From NCBI RefSeq assembly GCF_964199755.1, contig NC_133910.1:11664711-11728710 (forward strand): 64,000 bases of DNA. The letters run 5' to 3'. The notes below the pieces were generated by a model. It ran no database searches. It saw nothing but the letters and a program-made list of their open reading frames with translations, and was not told the DNA's origin. Position numbers and translations under genes: made by a program. Below are positions 22,930 through 34,800 of this stretch, piece after piece. The stretch comes from Larus michahellis. Its lineage: Eukaryota; Chordata; Aves; Charadriiformes; Laridae. Position 1 is the first letter of the stretch; every line of letters begins with the position of its first letter.

Positions 22930-25900
22930 CTAGGATGATTTCTTTGCCTCACTGGGACTGCCCGACAGCCTGAAGAGGGTCTCCCTCATGATGTGGAAGC
23001 ATCTGTCAGTGAGGTCAGAGACATCATCTGATGTCAGGCCTTTGGTCTCTATTGGAGGCAGAATCTCCACCTTAATTTTGCCTGGGAAAAGAGAGCCTGT
23101 GAGAAACCCACGCACCACAAGAGCACTGTTCTCTGCCCTCCCAGGACCCCTGCTCCACCTGCCCTGGAGAGCCCAAGCCCAGCCCTCATCCCTCACAGGG
23201 CTTTGGGCATCCATCCCTAGAGAGCAGGTGGGGGCTGCACTGGTTTCAGGGGTCAGAGATTGCTCTGGGGATTGGACCCTGCCCTTGAACAGCTGCCCCA
23301 AGCAGCAGAGTATTTCCTTTGTGCCCCAAACTGACATCCCAGCCAGAGGTTACCCCTTAGCCAAGAGTAGGCAGAGCCCAGGGGTATGGACCCACTCAGC
23401 TCCAGGGCCATGCCAGGCACAGCCTGCACCAGGTGCTCCCTCCATCTGCTTTTCCCCAACCCTCCTACCTTTGGCTGGCTCCAGCCATCCAGGCAGGGAG
23501 CACAGCAAGCATGGCTTCCTCCCAAAAATGAGAGTTACTGCTCCAAGTTGACTGAAAGCCAAGTTTCTGCCCAGCACTTGTACTGGCAGACTTCTGAGCT
23601 TTGATACCACCAGCTGCCTTGGTTTGCTTGCAGAGGGGTCCCTGCTTTGAAAGGTCAGGAGGCAGAGCACGCTTGCTTCTTTCCCCAAATCCTCACCAAA
23701 TCACGGGCTGTGCCAGTTATGACAGGGAGAGGTGGTGTCCAATTTTTAATTAAAACATCCCTCACTGCATTTAATTAGATTCTTTCCTGAGTTAGCCCAG
23801 CCCAGGCTCTGGTGCCAAGTGCTTTGAACTTACTCCACAGATCTCCCAGGGGGACTCTGCCCATTCACTCCAGCTCCACTTCCCTCCCGCACCCTTGTGA
23901 ATCAGATCTCTACATGAGTATGGCATCAACCCTGTCCCCGAGTGACTGTAAAGGCCTTTGGACTCTTTGGTACCTGATGTAAATAGGTTCTCCTTTGGGT
24001 TATAGAAGCTGGTGAAGGAGGAATATACCACGGGGATCACTGGGACCTTGGGGAAGAAGAGGAAAAAGAGGAGTTACTTGCACTGCAGCTACTCAGGGCA
24101 GAAATAAGCAGCAAATCCCATGCAGCAGAGCTGACTTGCTGCTCACACACACAGGGCATACACAGCCCCAAAAGCAAGACCCACTTCCAAAGGCTCGGAC
24201 AGTCAGGAGTCAGATGGGATCAAAACCACTCCCCAGACACTCAAGGCACAGGGACATTCAAGACACTAGGTCCACGTTACACTTCAGCCTCAGGTCAGCA
24301 CTGGCTCTCAGGGCTCCTCATCCCAAGCCAGGCTTCAAAACCCAGACCTGCAAACAACAGAGGATGCCTGTTTTGACAGGCCTTGCTGTGCCGTACAAGC
24401 ACATGTTTGGGACAGGCCAGCTGGTGTGCCTTCAGCTTCTAAGAAAAGGAGTCAGCAGGTGCAATCAATTGCTCTCAAGAAAGCTCCAGACAGGCAGAGA
24501 CACAGCCAGGAGGGCAGGAACAGAGTCATTATTTCAGTGCTGATAACAAACACGATCTACAGTTGGTGACTCAGGGGGAGTGTTAGCAGAGGTGGGTACC
24601 ATTTCCACTGTCGTCCTTTCCTTCCAGCAGCCACCAGTCCCTGCCTTGGTTGCATCACCCCAGCAGGAATGGGGATGGTACAACACAGGCTACACCCTGG
24701 GCTTGGCCAGTCAAACCCAGCAAGAGATGTGGCACCTACTTCCTTCTCCGGGGTCCCTGCTATAACACTTGTTTTAGGGAAAGCAGTTTCCCCTCAGGCC
24801 TCGAGTCATCCCAGTCCTGATAAGCGAGGCAGAGAATGCATGGGAAGGCAAGGCACCCACCTCCTCCCAGACACCTCTCTGGCACCTAGTTCCCAGCCCC
24901 TGGTAGCCGAGGAGGGTGGCCCAGCTTCCAGCAGCCACCTGAGCCCAAGCAGCACAGCCAGGTCTTCAGTGTCCCCAGCACACTGCCCCAGAGCTCTGCC
25001 CAGGCAAGCACCACCGCTCCTTCAGGAGCACTGCCAGCTCTAGTTGTCTGAAGCCAAGGAAGAGTTTGTCTGCTCCCCCACTAACTGCTCATGGATCTTG
25101 TCATTTTGGAGAGAGAAGACTTTTAAGACATACCAAGAAGTGCCATATGGCTGTCTGGGAGGGAGCAGCTATTTCCACACAGAGCAAGCCCAGATGTTGC
25201 TCTAAAGTACTAGCATTAACAGTCCTGAATCAACACTACACTGTTGCAACGTGGGGGATTGAGAAATGCATCAACAGCTTTGGGATTCCCCAGGCAAGCT
25301 CACAAGAAGTGCAGCACCCGCTGGGCTCCCTGCCAGAAGCAAGTTCTGTGCTGCAGACGTGCTCCCAGGAGCAGGGCACGGACACTGCACTGCCACACTG
25401 CCAGGCAGCTGCCTACAAGGCTTAAAGCTAGGGGGTCAAGTGTGGCTGTCCCCCATGCTCTGCCCTCCAGACAGGACACCAGGAATGCAGTGCTGGGGCA
25501 GTCAAGAGAGAGGACAAGGTGGTTTAGCTGAGGAGCTCAGCTGTGGCCTGGGAGCACGGCTCACTTGAGTGCAAATAAACCACACCACTGTGTGACCAGT
25601 CCACAGTGCCACTGCAAAAGCATTCAGGGTTCCTGTGCAGGAGCGAAGCGCTGTTACCTGTGCCTGGACAGCGAGGTGAAATGCTCCTTTCTTGAATGGC
25701 AGCAAATCCCCTGTGCAGTTCCTTGTGCCCTCCGGGTACACCCACACCTTCACCTGTACATGGGGAGATAAGGCTGTGCTCCAGCAATCCACTTGCAGTG
25801 CTCCTTTCTTGCTGGCTGAGCCACCAGCCAGCCTTGCCAAGGGCGGCAGGTGGCTGTAACTTCAGGCAAGCCAGCACCAGGAGTGCCACATCCCTCCGAG

Positions 25901-28900
25901 CCACCCCAGGATACCCAGACACATGCCACAGTCACACTCACATTGTCAGTTGCCATGCTCTTGGCCACCTCTGACATCACTATCTTGGCACTGCTGGTGC
26001 TCTTCCTGTTGATGAAGATGACACCACCGAGGTAGATGATGAGTCCCACAGTGCCAGCATACATCAGCTCCTTCTTGCCCACCTGGACACAGTCGTCAGG
26101 CAGGATCTCCATCAGCCCTAACATGATGGTAGAGGGTGAGACCTAGCAGTTGCCACCCCCCAACCCTGCACTCAGATGGGACATGAGACACAACCTGAGG
26201 TGGGGAGTACCAGGGACAGGCCAGTGCCTTGTTTCTCTGCTGGCTTCTGCTGCTACCAACAGAGCAGAAAGACTCAGCACAGAGCAGAAATACAGGGTCA
26301 GAGTGGCTGCAGGTCATAGCAAGATCCCTTAGGAGGCAGCTCACTCCTCAGTCCCAGGGTGCCCAGTGGGACCACCCCTCATGCCTGGCCGCTTGGCACA
26401 CTGACAGGAGTGCTAGGCCAGCCAGGCTATCAGCGAGGCAGGGATGTAAGAGAGCTGAGAAGCACCTGAAGCTGAGCAGTACCTGGGGTGCTGCACAGGG
26501 TGTGATTGCTCAGAGTGAGAGGAGACCCTTCCTGCAACCAGCACTGAAAGAAAGCTGGGCCAGCTGGCTCGGTAGCCTAGACCAGCCAGGGCAGGGGGCT
26601 GCTTGGCCAGGAGATGCAAGCAGCATTTCTCTGGTGGCAAGCAAGAGAACTGTTCCCTCCCTCCCACCAGCTCCTCACCCATCATGTCAAGGATGCTCTG
26701 GTGGTTGGACACAATGATAGCAGGGCCCTCCACCTTGAAGTTCTCCAGTCCCTTCACCTCAAACCTCAGGCCGAAGAAATACTTGAAGGTCTTGACAACA
26801 GTTTTGATGATTCTGCAGAAGAGAAGAGCAGTCAGCAACAGGGCAAGGAGGTGACAGGGTCTGCTATACCCAGCATGGGTGGAAGAAGACAAGAAGAGCT
26901 CTGTGGCAGAGAGCCTCCAGTCTCATTCGCGCTGTGTTTGTCCTGCATGGTCCCGTGTGCTCAACGTGCTTCAGTTGCATGTGAAGCCCTGTCCACTCCC
27001 AGTGTGGAAATTTTACTGGAAGCCTGGGCAAAGCTGACTGTAACTTTGAGGCCAGTACAGCTAGAGTCAATGGTCCATGTTTCATTCAAGCTAACAGCAT
27101 CAGATCACAACCAGGCTCACTACGAGCTCTTTGGAAGAGGAGAGTCCAGCCTAGTGCTGCTGGAAGTGCCCTGCGAACAGAGGCCCAACTGGAAGCCCTC
27201 CAAAGTCCAGGAAGGAGAGACACTGGTTTCAACGCCGAACCAAGGACCCCTCCTCCTGCTGCCAGTACTATCCACTTAGTGCTGTTGCTTCCCCCTGTGC
27301 CACGCCTGCAGTCTGCTCCGATACTGCCAGTGTTTTCCTCCTGCAATCAGCAGAGCCTCACAAGTTGTTCAAATAGTTCTCCTAGGAGCTGCCACTCCCC
27401 AGCACATGGATATTAGCCTGCATACCCATCACCCAAGGAAGACTGCCAGTTCTGCTCCCTGCAGTGCTGGAAGATGCTGCTTAACGATACAAACATGGGG
27501 TGTCGTTACCCCAGGGGAGTCCAAGAAAGGAGAATGAAGGTGAGAAACACTTCCCTGTAAAACATAAAGATGCGAGCAGCAAACGGGATGCTCCCCATGC
27601 AGCTTGGCAGAGGATAGGTGCCCCGGCAAACCCATCTTCAAGCAAATAGCTTTTGCCTGTCAGTTCACTTCCCCAGTGGATCTACAGGTCCATCCACAAA
27701 GCTCCCAGCTTTCCTCCCCTGTGCCTGGGGGCCCACCTGGGATGAGACACCAGCAGCTCCACTCAGCTCTGCCAATGCACGGAGCAGGCTGCCATGCCCT
27801 TGCTGAGCACACCCAGCCCAGGCTCGCCAGCCGAGACCTTGCCAGCCCATGGGAGCAGGGCCCACCTCTGCCACCCCCAGACAGGTGTGAGCTGGGGACC
27901 CTCCAACTGGGCCAAAGGACGCAGCCAGAAGCTGGCAGCACACAGGAGCTATTTCGGGCAGGGAAGCAGCCATTTGCCAGGATAGGAGGCAGAGAAACTT
28001 GCAGATGAACAAAGCCCTCAGATGCAGCCACCAGCTGATTCTCCTAGAGCAGATTCAGGAGCTGATCTGCCCTCCAACAAGCACCTGAATGCCCTGGCTT
28101 GGGGCCCACCACCTCCCTGGCAGACAGAGGATGCCTCTTTCCTCCCTGCAGGAGGAGACAGAGGGACAGTGACAGCTTCTCCCTGCCAACAGGGTCCAGC
28201 CATAGGGCTAAGCAGCACCATCAGACGAGGAGGCATCCCTTTCACCCGGGGTGGGAGGTGAGCAAGCACACAGACAACATCTTATCCTGGCTTGGCAGCA
28301 GCTCCCAGCATCTATTCTCCAAAAGCCTCCTCATTCCTGCCATCAACTCTTTAACCACAGTCCTCTGTCAAAGCGGCCTTCCCTGGCTTGCTCCTACCTA
28401 CACAGGGCTCATATCTCCATGGGGCGGTCTACCACACAGACTGCCCAGGCCCTGGCTGTGACACTGGAGCTCAGGCCAATGCCCGCAGGTGACACATCTG
28501 AGTGACACTGCAGCTATCAGTCCCAGGTCATTCAAACTTTCTGCAAAGGTTAGAGCCGCACCCAGGGAAAGGACACGGGGAGGTGCAGAGCTCCTGAGCA
28601 CCACAGGCCTGCACTGAGGTTACGGGAGTGCCGTCCAGATGAAGAGACAAGGGGGCAGGTGAGAAAAGGCAGAGTGACACAAATCAGTGAGGTCATGGTG
28701 GATGCCATGCCACCAGACTGACCTAAATCCCACTTCTCCTCCCTTCTGACTGCCAACCAAAAAAGAGGTCACTGCTCTGGAAGTCACACTGCTCAGTAGC
28801 TGCCGGGAGAGGCTGGTTACACATTACTCAAGAGCAACCATCCAACTTCCTTCTGCCAGTAAGGAGCCAGTGTTTCCTTACACAAGACGTGGCCTGAGCC

Positions 28901-30958
28901 ACCAAAAGAGGCAAAGGGGCAGAGCTCAGACCAAGTGAAGAACCACCAGGTGACTGGCTGAGCTGGCCACGTCATCCACAGGGTTAAGCAGATGGGTCCT
29001 ACTCCCCTTCAACCCTGCAAGCAGCTCCTCTGCTGGCATGAATGATCCAGTCACAGCTTCAGAGAGCTGTAAATCTGATGCATTTATTACCAGACTCAAG
29101 GAGAGAGTAGAAAAATGAGAGGGAATGTGCTTTTTCAGTACATCCGTAACAGCCTGAGTCTGAAATCCAGCAGCCACAGCTTCACATGCTCTGCAGCCTG
29201 TGACAGAGGCCTTTTTAGGATCTTCTGATTTTCAAGGATTAATGAAGTGTACTTACCAGATTGGAAGCGCTTGCAAGAGGTTTCGCCACCAGATAAACAG
29301 CTCTATCTCTATCAGACACAGAGGGCAACCTCTTCCAAGTCACACCAGCTTGGCACTCAAGCCAGGAGCACAGCAAGGACTGGGTGTTCTATGCCTGGCA
29401 GTGATGCTGTTATCTCTGTCTGTCCACCAGCATGTGCTCTGCTCCAACCCCCTTTCCCAAGCCGGAATAAGCAGACTGGGATGATGTAGAAATAAGGAGC
29501 TCACTGGATCACCTCAGCCACAGACCTCCCAGGCGCTGGGATACATGACCAGGATCATGAGCCAGTGCCAGCACATGGAAACGATGGGCTTAAATTACAG
29601 GAAAAGGGTGGTTCTGGCCAAAATTCAGCTCTAAGTTTCAACACGAGGAGTTGTTCAGTGCAAGAAGTTCTTGTTCTCAAGGAGTTCCTTTAAGTTTACA
29701 AGAGATTTACAAAGTTTTAGGGGTGGGGAAGAAAAAGAGAGTGTCTCCATAACTAACATCATAAATTCTCCGAGCTGCAAAGCTGGTTGCACATCAGAAA
29801 GCTGCTCCTGAGCCAGCCAAGGCAACCAAAGCCTGGAGATAGCAATCTGCCCTGGGATCTCCAGCCTAGCTCTGTTTCCAGTGCCTGGGGCCACAGCACC
29901 AGTGCTGATGGCAGGCCATCGGCTTGGGCGGGCAGGGCAGAGCCCACAAGGCAGCATGGCAGTACCCTGTGCCTGCTCGCTCCACCCTGCACGAGCCACA
30001 CCGCAAAGCAAAGTCCATCTCTGCCAGCCGAGACACAGCCACACCTTTGATCCAAAAGGATGTATTAAGGCAACAGGGCTCCCCTTTGCCCCGCACCCGT
30101 ATAACTTGGCTTGGGCACGGATGGTTAGAGTAGGTAAAAAGCTGCCTATGGGACAGCAAAGCAAGGAGCCCAAGTTCTCCTGTGCTGCCAGAAGTGCCAG
30201 CTCTGCCCTTAAAATGTGCCTTTGCTGTAGAGGAGCTGCTCTCTCCAGCTCCTCAGTCACTGCCCCAGGCGTCCTGTCAGAGGACACAGGCAGCGAGGCC
30301 TGACAGCAACAAGTGTGCCCCAGGCAGCTGCGTGGCTGCCGTGCTCCTTGCACCACTGTATTACCCACCGCCTCTACTTCTGGAGGAGGAAAGCCCCCAG
30401 ACAAGCATTGCTGTCATGTAGCTTTCCCCAAAACCTGTGTGGCCCCCACAGCATGGCCACTGGCCAGCATCCTCACACCTTCCATGCCCCCTCAGAGGGC
30501 ACCCATCCGCACATGAGGCTCACCAAAGAGAAGGGCACGGCCGCAGGACGGAGCGGCCCCCAGCACCCTCCATGAGCCAAGAGACAACCCTGCCGCCACC
30601 AGAGCGGCCACCCCAGGGCCTGCTGTCACAGACCTGAGGTAAAGGAGGCCACCGCCACCATCCTCCCGAGGACCCACCCAGAGGCCGGGCCTGAAACTGA
30701 TCTCCCCAGTTTGTGTTTCACGTGCCGGCACCCCGGCCCTGCCACGTCCCCGTCACCCCCCGTCCCTCACCTCATGTTCTTGACGGTGCGGCCGCCGTTG
30801 ACGAGGAGGCAGACGGGCGCCGTCAGCGCCGAGGCGAGGAGGCAGAGCAGGGAGTAGAAGCCGATGCGCAGGGCGAAGTTGACGGCGGGGCTGAGCTCCA
30901 TGAGGACGTGGAGCAGCAGCAGCACCGCCGCCCCCCACAGCAGCCACCCCAGCTCCAT
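22930..30958 (-). CDS. AGPAT2: 1-acylglycerol-3-phosphate O-acyltransferase 2 (LPAAT-beta), complete, 6 exons
   Basis: ER membrane enzyme that adds an acyl-CoA chain to lysophosphatidic acid to make phosphatidic acid, feeding triglyceride and phospholipid synthesis; loss causes congenital lipodystrophy in humans. Exons in transcript order: 30958-30771, 26812-26679, 26117-25942, 25753-25658, 24046-23974, 23081-22930. All junctions are GT/AG and in phase, giving 272 aa (human 278). N-terminal hydrophobic segments lie at about 3-20 and 30-53. The acyltransferase motifs are intact: NHQSILD (99-105) with the His/Asp pair, GGVIFINR (138-145), PEGTR (173-177) and VPVIPVV (199-205). Intron 1 is 4 kb; exons 2 to 6 span 4 kb. 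The start ATG at 30,958 opens the first hydrophobic segment and lies in a CpG island. The gene is convergent with EGFL7. Confidence 0.96.
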
Positions 30959-31150
30959 GCCCGCCGCCTACACCGCGCACAACCGAACCCAGGAGGAGCC
31001 GGAGACACCACCGACACCGCCGCCGCTCTGAGCGGCGTGGGCTGCCCCCGCCTTATGTGGGCGGTGCGGACGGCCCGGCCCGGCCCGCCCCGCCCGCCGC
31101 TCCCCTCCGCTCCCCGCCGCCGGGGCGGGACCGGCCCGTCAGGGCGCGGC
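30740..31150 (-). promoter_or_regulatory. AGPAT2: CpG-island promoter of AGPAT2
   Basis: A CpG-dense block covers the first AGPAT2 exon and about 190 bases upstream. A weak TATA-like ACATAAGG on the minus strand lies near 31,050-31,057, about 95 bases before the start codon. A minisatellite begins immediately upstream of this block. Confidence 0.6.
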
Positions 31151-31159
31151 GGGGGGACC

Positions 31160-31880
31160 CTGAGGGATTAGGGTTCCTTCATGGCGCTATGTGGGTCTGG
31201 GTCCCCTCATGGCGTGGTAGGAGGACCGTGGGGTCCCTCATGGGGACCCTGAGTGCTTGGGGTCCTCTCACAGTGCTTTATGGGTCTGGGTCCTGGCATG
31301 GCGTGGTGGGAGGACCGTGGGGTCCCCCCCATGGTGCTGTGTGTGGGACTGGGTCTGCTCATGGCGTGGTGAGCAGGACTGTGGGGACCCTGAGGGCTTG
31401 AGGTCCCCTCATGGCATGACGGGAGGACCACGTCGTCCCTCATGGGGACCCTGAGTGCTTGGGGTCCCCTCGTGGTGCTGTTTGGGTCTGTGTCCCCCTC
31501 ATGGTGTGGTGAGGAGGGCTTTTGGTCCCTTCATGGAGCCTTATGGGGTTTTGGGGGGTCTCTCATGGTGCCATGTGGGGTCTTTGGGTCCCTCATGGTG
31601 CTATGTGGGTCTGGGTCCCCTCAGGGCATGGTAGGAGGATTGGCAGGGGGACCCTGAGGGCTTGGGGTTCTCTCATGGCGCTATTTGGGTCTGGGTCCCC
31701 TCCTGGTGTGGTGAGGAGGGCTTTTGGTCTCCTCATGGTGTTATTGGAGTCTTTGGGTCCCTCATGGTGTCATACAGGCCTTTTCACTCCCTTCGTGGTG
31801 CCATTCGGGGTCCCCTCGTGGTGCCATGCAGGGTCTTTGGGTCTCCCCTGGCATGGTGTGAGGTCTTTGGGTCAGTCACG
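31160..31880. repeat. Minisatellite upstream of the AGPAT2 promoter
   Basis: About 700 bases of degenerate tandem units built on GGGTCTGGGTCCCCTCATGG and CATGGCGTGGTAGGAGGA. Phrases such as CCTCATGGGGACCCTGAGTG recur, for example near 31,237 and 31,438. Copies diverge and shuffle, suggesting old unequal exchange. The open frames inside it (such as 31,522-32,025) are repeat artefacts. Confidence 0.8.
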
Positions 31881-34800
31881 AAAATTTGCAACTGACCAAG
31901 GTGACCATTGGTCAGTTTCGAATTTCTGTGACAAATCCCCACTCGCCAGGTCTCCCTGCTCCTCGTCTCACCTGCGTTCTCCGATGCTGCTTGATGCTGG
32001 TTTTCCACCGGCACAAACGAGTTGAGCGGGATGGAGCTTTCCCCGCTAATGCTGGGGTTAGGTCAGGATCACGCCCAACGGCTTTGTGGGCGCAAAGCTG
32101 GCAAGGGAGATGAAAGTGTGTCTGCTGGAACCGACACAAACTGTTTTACTGGCCTCAGCAGGTTTTGCAACACTTTTTATAGCAAAACCCCTATCCCGTG
32201 GGTGGCGGTGACTTTACTGGGGTAAGATGTGACCCTGGCGCTGAGGTCCCCAGCACCCTCTTGGTATCCACAGCTTTGCACCTCCTGGAAGACACAAGGA
32301 AAAGTGATGATCCCTTTCCAAATAACCCTTGTTCCCTCGGCTCTCCCTAGACTCAACAACAGAGCTAGCGGCTATTCCCAAACGAGCTGTCACCAAAATG
32401 GAGGGGTCTCACCGCATTTTCACGGCCTCTCAGCAGCTTTAATGCTTGAAGCAGGAGACAAACTCCTTCTCTCTGTCAGAGAGCTCGAGGCCGGCACTCC
32501 CTACAGCTGCCAGGCAATGACATCTCAGCGCTGGTCTCATGATTCCTGCTAATGCCACAAAGAACCCTTATTGTATTAGCATCTCGACGCAGCATTAGAC
32601 TAATCCCTCCAGCCCGCGTCGTGCAGGCTGTTCAGAGAGCCTTGCTCCACCGCCGTGCCAGCCAGCATATGACTGGGAAGTCACCGAGACCTTTTCAGCT
32701 GAACATACGCTGGCCGGGAGCGATTCTGCATTATCCTCGTGACTTTCGCTTTTGTTGACATGGGGAGAAAGTCGCTGGTGATCTGTCACCGGGGCATCAT
32801 GCAAGCTGATCCGCTCAACTCGCAAATGCCGGCTGATGTTAGGAAACTGAAATGCAAATTCCAGCACAGCCACAGCGCTGATGGCAAACGCCATTAGGAG
32901 ATATGACGTGGTGGGGATGGCAGTTGCGTGTTTGCTTCACGTGTGGGCTCCTAAAGGAGCTCGGCTGTAATTCTCTTCTCCCCACGCTCTCCAACAGATT
33001 ATCTGGAGTAATGCAAATGAAACGTTTAATAGTAGTCTGTAGCTCAAGGAAGGGGAGTGATTTCTGACGCCAGATTAGAAGCCAGACATGGGCCTGCCTG
33101 CGAGCAAGCAGAGCTGTCACGCTGAGTTATTTCACAAGGCAAGCGGTTATGCTGCCAGATGACGACAGCCTGTGCATTAACATTACCATAACAAACTGCC
33201 TGATGGAAGAGGGCCCGACAGCCTCAGCGCGCTGCGGAACGCAACCGGGATCGCCTCACCACCCCTGAAATGTGGCCGGTTTTGGGCACAGGCGAAGGCA
33301 ATCCCCTCCTTGCCCTCCCAAGCTCCAGAAGCCTAACAAAGCAGTTACAAATTCTTTTTAAAAATACCCAGCTTACTAGATTGCGCTGCATGTTTTGCAT
33401 ATTTAAACTACTGACTGAATTATTTAGACGTGTTGCGAGTGTTGCCTGCAGATAGTCTCGCTAAGCGGGGTCCAGAGGCAGTGGCAGGAGCGAGCATCCA
33501 GCCAGCGCTGAGCAAGCGCCTAATTCCCTGCAGCAGGCACTGCCCATTGAGGGTGCACGTGGCACCCAGTGCCTACCAGCACCCTCCACGGGGACCTCAA
33601 AAAGCTGCCTTGAAAAACTACCTTGAAAAGGTAAAAGAGTGCTGACGGCAAAGCATGGTGAGCAGAAGGGTCCACACAGCATTGTTGATGGCAGGATTTC
33701 TGTGGCTGGCCTGTGAAAAGTCATAAAGCCCAGAATGTTACCTTTGGCCTTAATTTTCTGATGTCTTATAATAACCTGGCTGTGTTTTTTTATCTTTTAC
33801 TTGCCGTAATTTATTGCTTCCCTTGGAAACAACATGTGACCTCACTTTTGATGACTAGCTTCTGACTGGAGAAGAAGTGGAGCCGGGGAGAGCATCTCCC
33901 CCGCATGCAGGAGAAGGTGAGCAGAGAAGGGAAGAGAGGGAAGGAGGGACGCGTCCATCGCCTGGCATCACCGTGCAGAGCTCAGCAGGGTGTGGAGGCT
34001 CAGAGGTGCTCGGCGAGGCCCGGGAGCTGCAGGCTGTGCTGAAGGGGGGCTGGGTGTCTCCACATAGCAGCGCCTCGCTCCCCGCTGCCTCGCTGCGCCT
34101 CTGCCCTTGACTTTGGCAGCTCTACCCGGCGGCCTGCTTCCCTTCGCCTCCTGCCAAGGGACATGTGTTGAAAGCAGCAGCTGGGTTTGGTGACATTAAA
34201 AAGCAGGGGGAGGAGGAAGCAACCAGCCAAGCTTCTTCGTTCTTGGCCATGTCAAGGCACGCATGTGCGTGGCTTGTGAGCCCTCCCAGGAAGGGCTGAT
34301 AGTGCTGGCAGCAGGAAGTCCCGGGTTGCTTAAGCTCTGAGACAGCAACCCCTGCTGCTGGGTGCTGCAAAGCAGCCTCGATTATCAGCGACGTGGGGAC
34401 AGTAAGATGATCCGTGCATCTGGTATAACCTCTTCCAGACCTCTGTCAGGCTATCCATCCACTGATCCATCCTCTTCCCTTTTTACCTGTCTCAACTAGC
34501 AGCTGGCTTTCAGAGACGTCTCGGAGCCTGGCATCACTGTGTCTCACCTCTGTGTAGCTCGGGGTACATCAAACAGCCCAGCACCACAATACAGCTGTAG
34601 TTACGCTGCTATAGCTTGATCCCACGTAGGGCTACAGACTGGCAATGTGGACCATCTGTGCATCAGTACGCGAGGCTGCCTTAAGGGCTGACACCAGTAG
34701 GGTGGCATCGCTGAAATCTCCTCCTGGCAAAGACAGACGAAAAGGTCTGGCCTGGGCTGTGCCGTATCTGCTGCTGCGCACGGCAGGGCCCGCTGCAGGC

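Noticed and set aside
29655-30404. 249-codon minus-strand frame in AGPAT2 intron 1
   Set aside because: No domain, no splice support in phase with AGPAT2 exons; it is chance openness in an intron.
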